A stretch of 64,000 nt of DNA from Mobilitalea torta (GCF_050433395.1 NZ_JBNPXH010000011.1:124001-188000); one strand, 5' to 3'; positions 26,570-36,292 are shown, counted from the first letter of the stretch. The notes: generated by a model from the letters alone, not told the origin. Translations and numbers: made by a program.

Positions 26570-28777
26570 ATGGATCAACAGAAGTTAAAGGATTTAGTTG
26601 GGGAAATGAGTCTCAAGGAGAAAGTAAATCAGCTTTTGCAGGTGACCAGTGGATTTTTCATCGATGAAGCTGTACTTACCGGTCCGATCAGGGAAAATGG
26701 TATCACGGAGGAAAGCGTTGCACAGGCAGGTTCTGTAATAGGTTTGTTAGGCGCAAAAAAATATAAAGAGATTCAGGATAATTATATAAAAAATCATCCT
26801 CATAAAATTCCGTTACTCATAATGCTGGATATTATCAATGGATTTCGAACGATATTTCCGATACCATTAGCGCAGGGAGCTACCTTTGAGCCGGAGCTGG
26901 CAAAAAGATGTGCTGCGGCAGCAGCGAAGGAAGCGGCTGTCTCAGGTGTACACGTTACCTTTTCACCAATGGCTGATTTGGTCAGGGATGCCAGGTGGGG
27001 AAGAGTTATGGAAGCCACCGGTGAGGATACAAAGCTTAATAGCGATTTTGCAGCTGCAATGGTAGAAGGGTACCAAGGAGACACTGTAGGTGAAAAATAC
27101 AAGATAGCTGCCTGCGTAAAGCATTTTGCCGCATACGGAGCCCCAACCGGGGGACGGGAGTACAATACAGTTGAACTTTCTGAAAACACTCTCAGGGCTT
27201 ATTATCTCCCGGCTTACGAAGCTGGAATTAAAGCGGGAGCTAAGATGGTGATGACGGCATTTAATACGGTGAATTCAATTCCCTCAACCGGAAATCGCCG
27301 GCTCATGAGAGAGATCCTTCGAGAGGAATTGGGATTTAAGGGAGTGTTAATATCCGATTGGGGAGCGATTGAAGAATTACAATACCATGGATATGCAAAG
27401 GATAGAAAAGAAGCTGCAGCCCTTGCGATGAATGCCGGTGTAGATATCGACATGATGACGGGAATCTATAGCAAACACCTGATTGCTCTCATGGAGGAGG
27501 GTATCGTAAAAGAAGATTTGCTAGATGAGGCAGTTCTTCGTATACTTAACTTAAAAAATGAACTAGGTTTGTTTGAAAACCCTTATAAGGATGCAGACGA
27601 AATAAAAGAAAAAGAAATCATCTTATGTAAAGAGCATAGACAGATTTCTTTAGAAGCGGCTCAAAAGTCCTTCGTTTTACTAAAAAATGAGGATGGAATT
27701 CTTCCAATTAAAAAGAAAGAAAAAGTAGCATTCATCGGTCCCTTTGTGAGGGAAAAGGAAATATACGGTGTCTGGTCCATGCTTGGAAGGCCCGAGGACA
27801 CGGTGTCCATTGCGGATGCTGCATTAAACTATAGAATGAATTATGAGATTACCTTAACGAAAGGCTGTGATTATTTAGGAGAGGACGAAAGTTATCTGAT
27901 ACCGGGGTATCAGGGGACGGAAAGCACACAGCAGGAACAGGAAGGAATGCTGATAGAAGCCGTGGAAGCAGCAAAGAATGCGGATAAGGTGATTTTAACA
28001 TTGGGAGAACATCGCCGTATGTCAGGTGAGGCTTCCAGCCGGGGAGATTTAAGGATACCCAGGGTGCAGATGAAATTGCTGCGGGAAGTATATGAGGCGA
28101 ATCCTAATATTGCAGTAGTTCTGTTCAGCGGCAGACCCTTGGATTTAAGAGAAGTATCCGAAAAATCCAAAGCCATATTAAATGTTTGGATGCCCGGAAC
28201 AGAGGGAGGCAATGCAATCTTAAATACTCTGATGGGAAGGGTAAGTCCCAGCGGAAAGTTGCCCATGAGCTTTCCGTATTGCGTGGGACAGGTGCCGGTT
28301 CATTACAATGAGTTTTATACCGGAAGACCTTATGATCCGAAATCCGGAGAAACACAGTATAAATCAAATTACAGAGATATTCCGAATACACCTCTGTATC
28401 CTTTTGGTTATGGACTTAGTTATGGTAGATTTCAATATTCTGACCTTTCGTTAAGTAAGGATCTTATGCATAAAGGAGAGACTTTGGAAGCATACGCCGC
28501 TATTACAAACGAAGGGGAGTACCAGGCAACTGAAACAGTTCAGCTTTATATCAGAGATTGCGTAGGCAGTGTGGTTCGGCCCAGAAAAGAACTGAAAGGT
28601 TATCAAAAGGTAGATTTACAACCTGGCGAAAGGAAAAAGGTTAGTTTTAAAATTACGGAAGATATGTTGCAATTCTATCAGGCAGATCTGACCTTTACCA
28701 GTGAAAAGGGTGAATTCCATGTGTTTATTGGTACAGATAGCAGTACGGAGGAATTCGTATCATTTGAATTAGCCTAG
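26570..28777 (+). CDS. GH3 beta-glucosidase (probably 1,2-beta-glucoside-directed)
   Basis: A 735-residue cytoplasmic retaining glycosidase. Domain order: the TIM-barrel GH3 N-domain (1-330) with FSPMADLVRDARWGR, VKHFAAYGAPTGGREYNTV and the nucleophile Asp263 in GVLISDWGA; the alpha/beta C-domain (350-560) with SGEASSRGD; and a fibronectin-III-like domain (610-735). The Listeria 1,2-glucan locus carries a GH3 enzyme (Lin1840) beside its phosphorylase that acts on sophoro-oligosaccharides, and this gene has the same company. AGAAGGGA lies before the ATG. GH3 family is certain; the linkage preference is by context. Confidence 0.9.
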   Translation: MDQQKLKDLVGEMSLKEKVNQLLQVTSGFFIDEAVLTGPIRENGITEESVAQAGSVIGLLGAKKYKEIQDNYIKNHPHKIPLLIMLDIINGFRTIFPIPLAQGATFEPELAKRCAAAAAKEAAVSGVHVTFSPMADLVRDARWGRVMEATGEDTKLNSDFAAAMVEGYQGDTVGEKYKIAACVKHFAAYGAPTGGREYNTVELSENTLRAYYLPAYEAGIKAGAKMVMTAFNTVNSIPSTGNRRLMREILREELGFKGVLISDWGAIEELQYHGYAKDRKEAAALAMNAGVDIDMMTGIYSKHLIALMEEGIVKEDLLDEAVLRILNLKNELGLFENPYKDADEIKEKEIILCKEHRQISLEAAQKSFVLLKNEDGILPIKKKEKVAFIGPFVREKEIYGVWSMLGRPEDTVSIADAALNYRMNYEITLTKGCDYLGEDESYLIPGYQGTESTQQEQEGMLIEAVEAAKNADKVILTLGEHRRMSGEASSRGDLRIPRVQMKLLREVYEANPNIAVVLFSGRPLDLREVSEKSKAILNVWMPGTEGGNAILNTLMGRVSPSGKLPMSFPYCVGQVPVHYNEFYTGRPYDPKSGETQYKSNYRDIPNTPLYPFGYGLSYGRFQYSDLSLSKDLMHKGETLEAYAAITNEGEYQATETVQLYIRDCVGSVVRPRKELKGYQKVDLQPGERKKVSFKITEDMLQFYQADLTFTSEKGEFHVFIGTDSSTEEFVSFELA

Positions 28778-28901
28778 GAATATATTCGGTTAACAAAAAG
28801 ATGTTGGGGCGGGCTTGCTCTTTGGTTACATCAGCTCGAAGTATTCCATCTTCGCAGGGGTTTGACGCTGAGCACCATTTGTTTTGGATATTTAGTTGAA
28901 A

Positions 28902-28927
28902 CGGACGACCCGGCCATGGGTCGTCCG
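28902..28927. terminator. GC-rich hairpin between convergent genes
   Basis: A perfect 10-bp stem (CGGACGACCC / GGGTCGTCCG) with a 6-nt loop lies between the GH3 gene and the oppositely oriented LRR gene. There is no clear T tract on either side, so it may work as a weak bidirectional terminator. Confidence 0.6.
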
Positions 28928-28974
28928 CTTGACTGTTATCAGCAAGAAGCTGTTATATATCAAGTTATATCAGA

Positions 28975-31332
28975 TCATTTCATAATACTGACATTCTGCC
29001 TGGCTCGAATAGCATATTCATGAGCAGCAGAGTTCTCTTTGCAATAGACGGTAATGGCATAGGCATTGTCAGACGCTTCCCATAAAAAGATATTGCTGCC
29101 GATTTCAGTAACACTCTCCGGTATGGTGATTTTCTTCAGATTCAGGCATTCGTTAAAGGCCTGATCGCCGATGTACTGTACGCCCTCCTCCATAACCACT
29201 TCCCCTACGCTGCTGAATGCAAATGCGTGGTAAGCGATACTCTTAACATTCCCGGGAATAACCACCTTGGAAATAGTCTGCGCTCCCCGGAAGGCATCCG
29301 GAGCAATGCTTGTAACATTGCCGGGAAGTGTGACAACAGAAGCGTTTCCCTTATAGTAGATGAAAGTTCCGTTCGTCAGTATGACAAAATCGCCTGCATA
29401 ATCATTAAGCCATTGTGTGTCGAGGAATACATTTCCTCCAATTGCTTTGAGGCTGTCACCAATCTCGATCTTACTCAGTTTGCTGCAGCCATAAAAAGCG
29501 GCAGCTTCAATGGTATGAATATTTTTAAGATCGGGAATGCGTTCTAAGCTGCCGCATCTGTAAAATGCATTTTCTCCAATGACTGTTAGACCATTGCCCA
29601 GAGTGAGCTCTTCCAATGAACCGCAGCCCATAAATGCATTAGCGCCAATCCTTGTTACATTGAGCCCGCCCCGTACGGTCTTTAAGTCCGGACAATTGGA
29701 AAATGCGCCATCCGGTATCACTTCTATCGAATCAGACAGGATCACTTCCGCCGCTTTGCTGTCATGGAAGGAACCGTCTGCCATACTTTTTACTGTCTCA
29801 GGTATGGTTACGATCCCGCCTTTTCCCGTATAAGCGATAAGAATGCCGTTTGGTGTAAGGATAAAATCCTCCGGGTTTTCACTATGGAATTTGGTGCCTG
29901 ACACCGTATCGTATCCGACGGAGGTAAGGGTGCTGGGGAAAAGGACCTCAGCTAAATTACTGCATTCATAAAAGGCATAGGATTTGATCGCGGTGGTTCC
30001 CTCCGGAATCGTAATCCCTTTCAAGCCGACACATTCGTGAAAGGCACTGTCCCCAATGGTTAGAAGGGTTTCAGGCAGCGTGACACTTAATAATTGCCTG
30101 CATCCGCCGAAAGCGGAGGCTCCGATGTTCGTAACACCCTTTGGAATATCAATGCTCTTTAGTGAACTGCAATTAAGGAAGGTGTTCTCATAAATTTTCT
30201 TTATTTTACCCGGCAATTGTATGGCCGTTAATTTGCTGCAATTTTGAAATGCGCCGGTTTTAATTTCGGCCGCTTCACTGGGGATGGAGATGCCCGTCAG
30301 GCTTTTGCAATTGATGAAAGCCTCCTGCCCGATGGTCTGCAGCAGGCTTCCCGATTCAAATAACACCTTAGTCAGGGCTTTGCAATTTCGAAAGGCATAA
30401 TCATCGATTTTCGTTATCTTTGCCGGAATGGTTATACCGGATAGCTTGATGCAGTCCTGGAAGGTATTCGCCGCTATCTCTGTCAGCCGGCCGGATAATT
30501 TCATCTTGGTGATATTACTGCATCCGCTGAAAGCCCCGGCGTCGATCCGTGTTACATTCTCCGGTATCACAACATTCTCAAATTTTGTGTTCTTGTAAAA
30601 TGCCTGATATCCGATACGCTTTACTGATTTTGGAATACTGGGCTTTTTGGCGGTACCCTTATAATGAATCAAGATTCCGTCACCGACCACGACATAGGCC
30701 GTTTTGTAGTTTTTCAGCCACGGGGTTCCGGAAAAAGCCTCAGCGCCGATTTCCTTCACTGATTTCGGTATTGTTACGGCGGATAATTTACTGCAGCCTC
30801 GAAAGGCGGCGGAGCCGATTTCCTTTATACCATCCGGTATAGAAAGAGAGGTAATCAGAGTATTATTGGAAAATACGACTTCATTGATCTTCTTTACAGT
30901 GCCTGGAATGACAATCTTCTTTGCCGCGCCGTTATATCGGATGAGCACGCCGTCACCCACCACCAGAAAACCAGCCTTTTGCTGCTTCAGCCATTGTGTC
31001 CCTTCAAAGGAAAACACATCAACCGTATGTACGGTAGCGGGGATCGTAATTGTCTTTAAATTAGTACATCCATAAAACGCAAGACTTTCAATGACACTCA
31101 CGGAATTCGGTATCGTTACCTTGGTTATGGTTTTGTTGCCTTCAAAGGCGGAGGCTCCGATTGTTTTAACGGTATCCGGAATCGTCACCGTATTCGATGT
31201 GCCGTTGTATTTGATCAGAACATTATTTTCTATTACAAATTCATTTTCTTTTGCCTCTGCCCTATATATCGTCCGGGGTAACAATGTGATTAAGGATACG
31301 ACTATTAATATGCTAAGAATTATTTTTTTCAT
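28975..31332 (-). CDS. BspA-like leucine-rich-repeat surface protein
   Basis: A 785-residue exported protein made almost wholly of ~23-residue LRR_5 (BspA/Treponema pallidum type) repeats such as IGASAFEGNKTITKVTIPNSV and its variants. About twenty copies are grouped in blocks that restart with a VVGDGVLIRYNG-type phrase. The signal peptide is MKKIILSILIVVSLITLLP with cleavage near AEAKEN. There is no sortase motif, SLH or cell-wall repeat, so it is either released or held non-covalently. AAGGGGG precedes the ATG on the minus strand. Proteins of this class mediate adhesion in oral and gut bacteria, but the ligand here is unknown. The 276-bp gap to the next gene (31333-31608) shows no other gene. 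Confidence 0.88.
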   Translation of the reverse strand: MKKIILSILIVVSLITLLPRTIYRAEAKENEFVIENNVLIKYNGTSNTVTIPDTVKTIGASAFEGNKTITKVTIPNSVSVIESLAFYGCTNLKTITIPATVHTVDVFSFEGTQWLKQQKAGFLVVGDGVLIRYNGAAKKIVIPGTVKKINEVVFSNNTLITSLSIPDGIKEIGSAAFRGCSKLSAVTIPKSVKEIGAEAFSGTPWLKNYKTAYVVVGDGILIHYKGTAKKPSIPKSVKRIGYQAFYKNTKFENVVIPENVTRIDAGAFSGCSNITKMKLSGRLTEIAANTFQDCIKLSGITIPAKITKIDDYAFRNCKALTKVLFESGSLLQTIGQEAFINCKSLTGISIPSEAAEIKTGAFQNCSKLTAIQLPGKIKKIYENTFLNCSSLKSIDIPKGVTNIGASAFGGCRQLLSVTLPETLLTIGDSAFHECVGLKGITIPEGTTAIKSYAFYECSNLAEVLFPSTLTSVGYDTVSGTKFHSENPEDFILTPNGILIAYTGKGGIVTIPETVKSMADGSFHDSKAAEVILSDSIEVIPDGAFSNCPDLKTVRGGLNVTRIGANAFMGCGSLEELTLGNGLTVIGENAFYRCGSLERIPDLKNIHTIEAAAFYGCSKLSKIEIGDSLKAIGGNVFLDTQWLNDYAGDFVILTNGTFIYYKGNASVVTLPGNVTSIAPDAFRGAQTISKVVIPGNVKSIAYHAFAFSSVGEVVMEEGVQYIGDQAFNECLNLKKITIPESVTEIGSNIFLWEASDNAYAITVYCKENSAAHEYAIRARQNVSIMK

Positions 31333-31608
31333 TTAACAATACCCCCTTTCTGTATGATTGACTTTAATTACCTTATGAAGAATATAACACCATTTACCAT
31401 ATTAGTCAATTTTATGAAAGGGCAGTATCCTATAGATATTGATTCACAAAATCATAGCAGCCGCCATACCATTCATGGCCTCCCTCAAAAGGCTGTGAAT
31501 AATCCGTTTCTGAAAGCCATGGTCAATATGGAGGCGGGAGACAATGTTGTTTATTTGTAGATAAATATGAATTATAATGGGAGATATATTATATAAGGGA
31601 GAGTCTGA

Positions 31609-32283
31609 ATGCAAAGCAAACTGCTTATCGTTGATGATGATAAAGAATTATTAAAGATGCTGAAGTACTATTTTGAAGTAAAGGGTTATTTGATTTATAC
31701 CGCTTCCGATGGAAAGGAAGCCTTGGAGAAGATGGATATCACGCCGGATTTGATCCTGCTTGATATTAATATGCCTCATATTAACGGGATAGAGCTATGT
31801 AAGCGGATTAGAAACAAGGTGGCCTGTCCCATCCTGTTTTTAACCGCAAAGGTAGAGGAGCAGGACATAATCAACGGCCTGTTATCAGGCGGTGATGATT
31901 ATATCACGAAGCCCTTCCGTTTAAAGGAGCTGGAAGCCAGGATTGCGGCACATATCGCAAGAGAAGGACGAAACAGGGAGAAGTCCCGGATAAAATTCAT
32001 AGATAACCTGAGCATAGACTTTGTCGGGAGAACGGTGCATTATTGTGATAATGAAATTAATCTGACAAAAATGGAGTATGAAATAGTTGATTTCCTTGCC
32101 AGCCATGCAGGGCAGGTCTTTGATAAAGAGAGCATCTATGAAAAGCTATGGGGATATGACGGAGAGGGAGACAGCAGAATTGTAACGGAGCTTATTCGCA
32201 GAGTCAGGAAGAAATTCTCCCAATATACCCAACAGGAATTTATTGAAACAGTATGGGGGTGCGGTTACAAATGGAGCGTATAA
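31609..32283 (+). CDS. OmpR-family response regulator
   Basis: A 224-residue two-component regulator. The receiver domain has the acid pocket VDDD (8-11), phospho-acceptor Asp52 in LLDINMP, and LFLTAK with the conserved Thr and Lys at about 103. The C-terminal winged helix (125-224) ends in the family phrase TVWGCGYKW. AAGGGAGAG stands 6 nt before the ATG. The kinase gene overlaps its 3' end. Transporter genes on the same strand 1.3 kb downstream are its probable target. Confidence 0.95.
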   Translation: MQSKLLIVDDDKELLKMLKYYFEVKGYLIYTASDGKEALEKMDITPDLILLDINMPHINGIELCKRIRNKVACPILFLTAKVEEQDIINGLLSGGDDYITKPFRLKELEARIAAHIAREGRNREKSRIKFIDNLSIDFVGRTVHYCDNEINLTKMEYEIVDFLASHAGQVFDKESIYEKLWGYDGEGDSRIVTELIRRVRKKFSQYTQQEFIETVWGCGYKWSV

Positions 32284-33461
32284 AGCAATTATCATTAAAG
32301 AAAACCTTAATGATATACTTGGTGATTGCCTTGATTACAGGTTTCTTTTCGTCAGCCGTTATCATTTCCATAGCTCAGCAAATCCAGTATAACACATGGT
32401 TTCACTATTTGGATCAAGAGGAGTATATTGATTTATCAACCAGGAACATGGGGCAGTATGGGATCCGTATCGAGATATCCCGGCCCGGCGCCTACGATAT
32501 GACGAAAGCGGATCATAATATTACAGAGGTCTGTGACTTTATTATTACATGGACACCGCTTATCCTGTCAACCCTATGCTCCGGGCTGGCCGTGGTGATA
32601 TTTTATAGGCACAAGCTAAAGACGCCCATAAGAATATTGGAGGACAGTTCTTTGGAGATAGCAAAGAACAATCTGGATTTCCATATTCAATATGGCCATA
32701 ACGATGAAATGGGAAGATTATGCTCTTCCTTTGAACAAATGAGAGACCAGCTGCAGATTAATAATAAATATTTGTGGAAAACCATTGAAGAACAGAAGAA
32801 TCTAAAGGCCGCAATTGCACATGATCTGCGGTCTCCCCTGGCAATTCTAAGAGGTTATCATGAAATGCTGATCGAGCTTGTGCCCCAGGATAAGATTGAT
32901 AAGGAGAGGCTGAATGAGATTATCTTATCCTGTGATAAGCAGACCGAACGTCTTTTATTATTTATAGACAAGATGAAGCAGCTGTCCAGTCTTGAAGACA
33001 GAAAGGCGGATTACGCAACGGTCGATACTCAGGAGCTGATGAAGCAATTAGAGGAAGCGGCGGGTATTCTTGCCGCTTCCAGGCGTATTGAGATTGAAAT
33101 AGGAATGGAGGAAGGGGTTCCTTCCTCATTTCAGGCAGATATGGCAATGATTTGCGAGGTGTATGAGAATCTGATTTCCAATGCGGTACGGTATGCGGAT
33201 GAGAAGATAAGGATAACGGTGAACTTCATAAACTCCATGCTGCAGGTGGAGGTATGCGATGATGGTATGGGGTTTAACGCGGACAGCATGGAATTGGTTA
33301 CTAATGCATATTATCATGAGAATTCCGGGGATGATGCAAACCATTTTGGATTGGGATTGTATATCAGTAAGCTTCTTTGTGAAAAGCACGGGGGAAAGCT
33401 ATTCATTAAAAATGCCGCGAATAGGGGAGCAAGTGTCAAAGCGGAGTTTTTAATTCGTTGA
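32271..33461 (+). CDS. Sensor histidine kinase
   Basis: A ~396-residue membrane kinase overlapping the regulator gene by 13 bp. It has a first membrane span at residues 12-35, a short extracellular loop of about 50 residues, a second span near 82-105, a HAMP-like linker, an H-box with His184 in AIAHDLRSPLAIL, and an ATPase domain with NLISNAVRYA, CDDGMGFN and FGLGLYISKLLCEKHGG. The ATG at 32271 is preferred over one at 32253 because the latter has no ribosome site. With so small an outer loop it resembles intramembrane-sensing kinases that respond to envelope stress and control ABC transporters next door. Confidence 0.93.
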   Translation: MERIKQLSLKKTLMIYLVIALITGFFSSAVIISIAQQIQYNTWFHYLDQEEYIDLSTRNMGQYGIRIEISRPGAYDMTKADHNITEVCDFIITWTPLILSTLCSGLAVVIFYRHKLKTPIRILEDSSLEIAKNNLDFHIQYGHNDEMGRLCSSFEQMRDQLQINNKYLWKTIEEQKNLKAAIAHDLRSPLAILRGYHEMLIELVPQDKIDKERLNEIILSCDKQTERLLLFIDKMKQLSSLEDRKADYATVDTQELMKQLEEAAGILAASRRIEIEIGMEEGVPSSFQADMAMICEVYENLISNAVRYADEKIRITVNFINSMLQVEVCDDGMGFNADSMELVTNAYYHENSGDDANHFGLGLYISKLLCEKHGGKLFIKNAANRGASVKAEFLIR

Positions 33462-33476
33462 GAGCTTACAGCCTGG

Positions 33477-33525
33477 GAGCTGTTGCGAAACTAATTAATA
33501 ATAAGTTGGGCAGCAGCTCTTTTTT
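33477..33525 (+). terminator. Terminator of the two-component operon
   Basis: The stem GAGCTGTTGC / GCAGCAGCTC (one G-T pair) is followed by TTTTTTG, 16 bp after the kinase stop. Confidence 0.85.
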
Positions 33526-33563
33526 GTTGTCTTTTTATTGATATCTGTCTGTTAGTCTTATGG

Positions 33564-33585
33564 TATCCGTTGCCGGCAACGGATA
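33564..33585. promoter_or_regulatory. 22-bp perfect palindrome (candidate operator)
   Basis: A loopless perfect palindrome with half-site TATCCGTTGCC lies 20 bp before the first ABC-transporter start. With no loop it suits a dimeric DNA-binding protein rather than an RNA hairpin. Its core, GTTGC-2nt-GCAAC, is shared with the palindrome at 59832-59855. Confidence 0.55.
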
Positions 33586-33605
33586 GAAAGCGAGGTGCAG
33601 AAGGA

Positions 33606-34682
33606 TTGAAGGTTATCATTTGGATGGAATTAAAAAGGTATCTACGAAATCCCATTTTTTACATCGGGGCAATTATAGTGGTATTAGGCGTATATAGCAG
33701 TACGTCTCCTTATCTGGGGATTCATTATTTTAATGATGAAGGTGAGATACATACACTGGAGGAGTATTCGGAAATTGCGGATTCGGATATAATGGACGGT
33801 TATATACCTGCTACAAAGGAAGAGCAATATAAGATGGGGATGGAAAAGATTGGCCAGGTCATGATGGAAGAGTTTGATTTTAGTCAATCGCAGAAAAATG
33901 AGCTGATAAACAAGCTGACAGAGAAGAATATGTCTTTGATGGAAATAGCGGAGTATATGGAGGCCAATTACTCATTTCTAAGTGCAAATGTATATTTTTA
34001 TGAATTTAAGATGAGACAGGCGAGTATGGAAGAAGCGAACGATTATATAAAGACATCTTTTAGCAGGCATAAGTACAGCAACTATTTTTCACGAACCTAT
34101 GCGGATTACTTTGGCGTTTATATTATTTTCTATGCCATTTTTATGTTTGCTTTTTTATTTATCCGGGATTCAAAACGGGATATTTATGAATTACTGCATA
34201 CGAAGCCCTTGAAGGCGAGGGAGTATATCATCGGTAAGATCATCGGCGGTATGTCGGCTCTGGGCATTGTGGTGGCCGCTATAACCCTGCTGTTTGATGT
34301 GGTGGTAATGCTCCATGGAAGGGCAGCCGGGTTTCCGGTATCCTTCTGGGATTTATGGCTTGCCGTAATCTTATATATTATTCCTAATCTGCTCATGGTT
34401 GCAAGTGTCTATACCGCTATAGCGGTGCTTTTTAAAAGCCCGTTACCGGCCTTGCCCGCATTGATCCTATATATGATTTATTCTAACATGGGAAGCCGGA
34501 TGGAGGATGGGAGCTTCGGATATAAGATTCGAAAGCTGGCTATTCTGGTCCGTTTTCCGGGGGCATTTTTTGAAACATCCACTCCTCCGCAGGCAGTATT
34601 GAATCAGATTATCCTTGTGTTGTGTTCCGTTTTCATTATTCTTTTGAGTATTACAGTATGGAGGAGGAGACGAGTTTATTGA
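33606..34682 (+). CDS. ABC-2-type transporter membrane protein
   Basis: A ~358-residue integral membrane protein of an exporter-type ABC system. The layout is the ABC-2 one: a basic N-terminus (MELKRYLRNPIFYIG) with a first span, a ~130-residue extracellular segment, then about five spans from residue 175 on, with a coupling-like stretch RDSKRDIYELLHTKPLKAREYIIGK between the second and third. The start is taken as TTG 33606 with GAGGTG upstream. It is co-transcribed with the next membrane protein and the ATPase. The substrate is unknown; linkage to a two-component system suggests an antimicrobial peptide or lipid. Confidence 0.78.
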   Translation: MKVIIWMELKRYLRNPIFYIGAIIVVLGVYSSTSPYLGIHYFNDEGEIHTLEEYSEIADSDIMDGYIPATKEEQYKMGMEKIGQVMMEEFDFSQSQKNELINKLTEKNMSLMEIAEYMEANYSFLSANVYFYEFKMRQASMEEANDYIKTSFSRHKYSNYFSRTYADYFGVYIIFYAIFMFAFLFIRDSKRDIYELLHTKPLKAREYIIGKIIGGMSALGIVVAAITLLFDVVVMLHGRAAGFPVSFWDLWLAVILYIIPNLLMVASVYTAIAVLFKSPLPALPALILYMIYSNMGSRMEDGSFGYKIRKLAILVRFPGAFFETSTPPQAVLNQIILVLCSVFIILLSITVWRRRRVY

Positions 34683-35359
34683 GATACTCTATAAAAATAG
34701 CATTAACAAGAATAAAGGTGTGTTACTCGGTTTCCTTCCTGATCATATTGGCATTGATCAGGGGGATATCCTTCCCCGATGAAATTGGGGCGGCAATGGA
34801 TGCAAATGTTGCTTTACTGGCGATTGTATTCTGCGCGGATGCATATTATCAGGAAATACACGAGAACCGGTGGGAGGTCTTTGATCTTTTACCGGTAAAG
34901 AACCGGTTTCATACAATCTGCCAGCGGCTCTTGCTTCAGGTGGTCTATCTGGGGATATTAACCGGTCTGGATTACTGGGTCTTTTATGTACATTTTATAA
35001 AGTATAAAAGTGAAGCTAATCTGCTGGTATTATATTTAACCGCAGTTCTAGCCTGTACTGCCAGTATTTTCTTTTTTGGAACCTTATCCTTCACTTTCGT
35101 CAATCTGTTTAAGAATTTATGGGGAGGGATCGGAGGCGCCTTTCTGATCTGGACTATATTAAACTCTACCGTCGGAAAGAGAATACCGGACTACATTAAT
35201 GTATTTGCATATGGCAATAACCAGAACAATGAAATATGCACAGATTGGATTATTGGCAAGCTGGTTGCTGTTATTACCGCAATACTGTTAATTTACTTTA
35301 ATAAAAACTGCTTGTTTGGAAAGGAAAGGGCTGAGGTGGGAATATGTCAATTGAGATAA
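34679..35359 (+). CDS. Second ABC transporter membrane protein
   Basis: A ~226-residue hydrophobic protein with six likely spans (for example VSFLIILALIRGISF, VVYLGILTGLDYWVFYV and LVAVITAILLIYF). The start is inferred as the TTG that overlaps the preceding stop codon (TTGA), with GGAGGAGGAG about 11 nt upstream. It overlaps the ATPase gene by 16 bp, so all three proteins are translationally linked. No family beyond ABC-2-like membrane protein can be named. Confidence 0.7.
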   Translation: MRYSIKIALTRIKVCYSVSFLIILALIRGISFPDEIGAAMDANVALLAIVFCADAYYQEIHENRWEVFDLLPVKNRFHTICQRLLLQVVYLGILTGLDYWVFYVHFIKYKSEANLLVLYLTAVLACTASIFFFGTLSFTFVNLFKNLWGGIGGAFLIWTILNSTVGKRIPDYINVFAYGNNQNNEICTDWIIGKLVAVITAILLIYFNKNCLFGKERAEVGICQLR

Positions 35360-36222
35360 AGGATTTATCCGTTCGGTTTCGGAATGGGACAGTTGCAATT
35401 AATCAGATCAATATGAATATTAATAAAGGAATCTATGGATTACTGGGTGAAAACGGTGCGGGCAAGACAACCCTTATGCGGGTATTAACTACGATTCTAA
35501 AGCCTACCGGGGGTCAGGCAACCCTGAGCGGGATTGAATTAAAGGAAGAAAACTACGAAAAGCTGCAACGGCTTATCGGTTATCTGCCGCAGGAGTTAGG
35601 ACTTTATCCGAATCTATCGGTGAGAGAGACGCTGGAATACATGGGAGGATTAGCGGGGATAACAAAAGCACAGGGAAAGGAGCGGATCGATTATTATTTA
35701 GAGAAAACAAGCCTGGCGGAACATCAGAGGAAGAAGAACCGGCAATTGTCCGGCGGAATGAAGCGGCGCGTGGGATTGATCCAGGCTCTGCTGCATAACC
35801 CGGAAATCCTTATCGTGGATGAACCGACAACCGGACTTGACCCGGAAGAAAGGGTGCGCATAAGAAATCTGTTAGTTGACTTTTCGAGGGACCGGATCGT
35901 ATTATTTTCAACCCATGTAATAGAGGATCTGGCGGCCACCTGTAATACGCTGGGGGTGCTAAAAAAGGGAGAGCTTAAATACAATGGAGGGAAAGACGCA
36001 CTGCTTCATCAAGTAAGGGATTGTGTATGGATCTGCAGACTGAAAAATGAAGAAGAATATAGCTTGCTTCAAAGTAAATACATCATATCTTCTAAGAATT
36101 ATAAAGAGGACGGCATAGAGGCGAGAATCATCACGGACAGACAGCCGGATACTCCGGGAATAAAAGCGGATGTGACCTTAGAGGATGCATATATCTATAT
36201 CATGAATAGCGATAAACTGTAA
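35344..36222 (+). CDS. ABC transporter ATP-binding protein
   Basis: A 292-residue ATPase driving the two membrane proteins before it. Walker A is GENGAGKTT (35-43), the Q-loop LPQELGLYPN, the signature LSGGMKRR (135-142), Walker B ILIVDEPTTGLDPEE and the switch His in FSTHVIEDL. The C-terminal ~70 residues form the extra domain of the CcmA/NatA exporter class. GAGGTGGGA precedes the ATG. A terminator follows directly. Confidence 0.95.
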   Translation: MSIEIKDLSVRFRNGTVAINQINMNINKGIYGLLGENGAGKTTLMRVLTTILKPTGGQATLSGIELKEENYEKLQRLIGYLPQELGLYPNLSVRETLEYMGGLAGITKAQGKERIDYYLEKTSLAEHQRKKNRQLSGGMKRRVGLIQALLHNPEILIVDEPTTGLDPEERVRIRNLLVDFSRDRIVLFSTHVIEDLAATCNTLGVLKKGELKYNGGKDALLHQVRDCVWICRLKNEEEYSLLQSKYIISSKNYKEDGIEARIITDRQPDTPGIKADVTLEDAYIYIMNSDKL

Positions 36223-36226
36223 GAAG

Positions 36227-36260
36227 TGCCCCTGTTGCCTCAGAAATGAGGGCAGGGGCA
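36227..36260. terminator. Hairpin terminator between the ABC operon and the ROK gene
   Basis: TGCCCCTG / CAGGGGCA encloses an inner CCTCA-GAAA-TGAGG stem. It starts 5 bp after the ATPase stop and lies between convergent genes. Its T tract (TTCAATTT) is modest. Confidence 0.75.
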
Positions 36261-36292
36261 TTCAATTTCTGCCGTACGCTAAAATAGTCCGG

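Noticed and set aside
31354..31560. A 68-codon plus-strand frame upstream of the response regulator
   Set aside because: No ribosome site, and it overlaps the leader of the LRR gene; nothing recognisable in the product.
33606..36222. A bacteriocin immunity or lantibiotic export locus
   Set aside because: The ABC-2 set and two-component system would fit, but no precursor or modification gene is present, so only a generic exporter is called.
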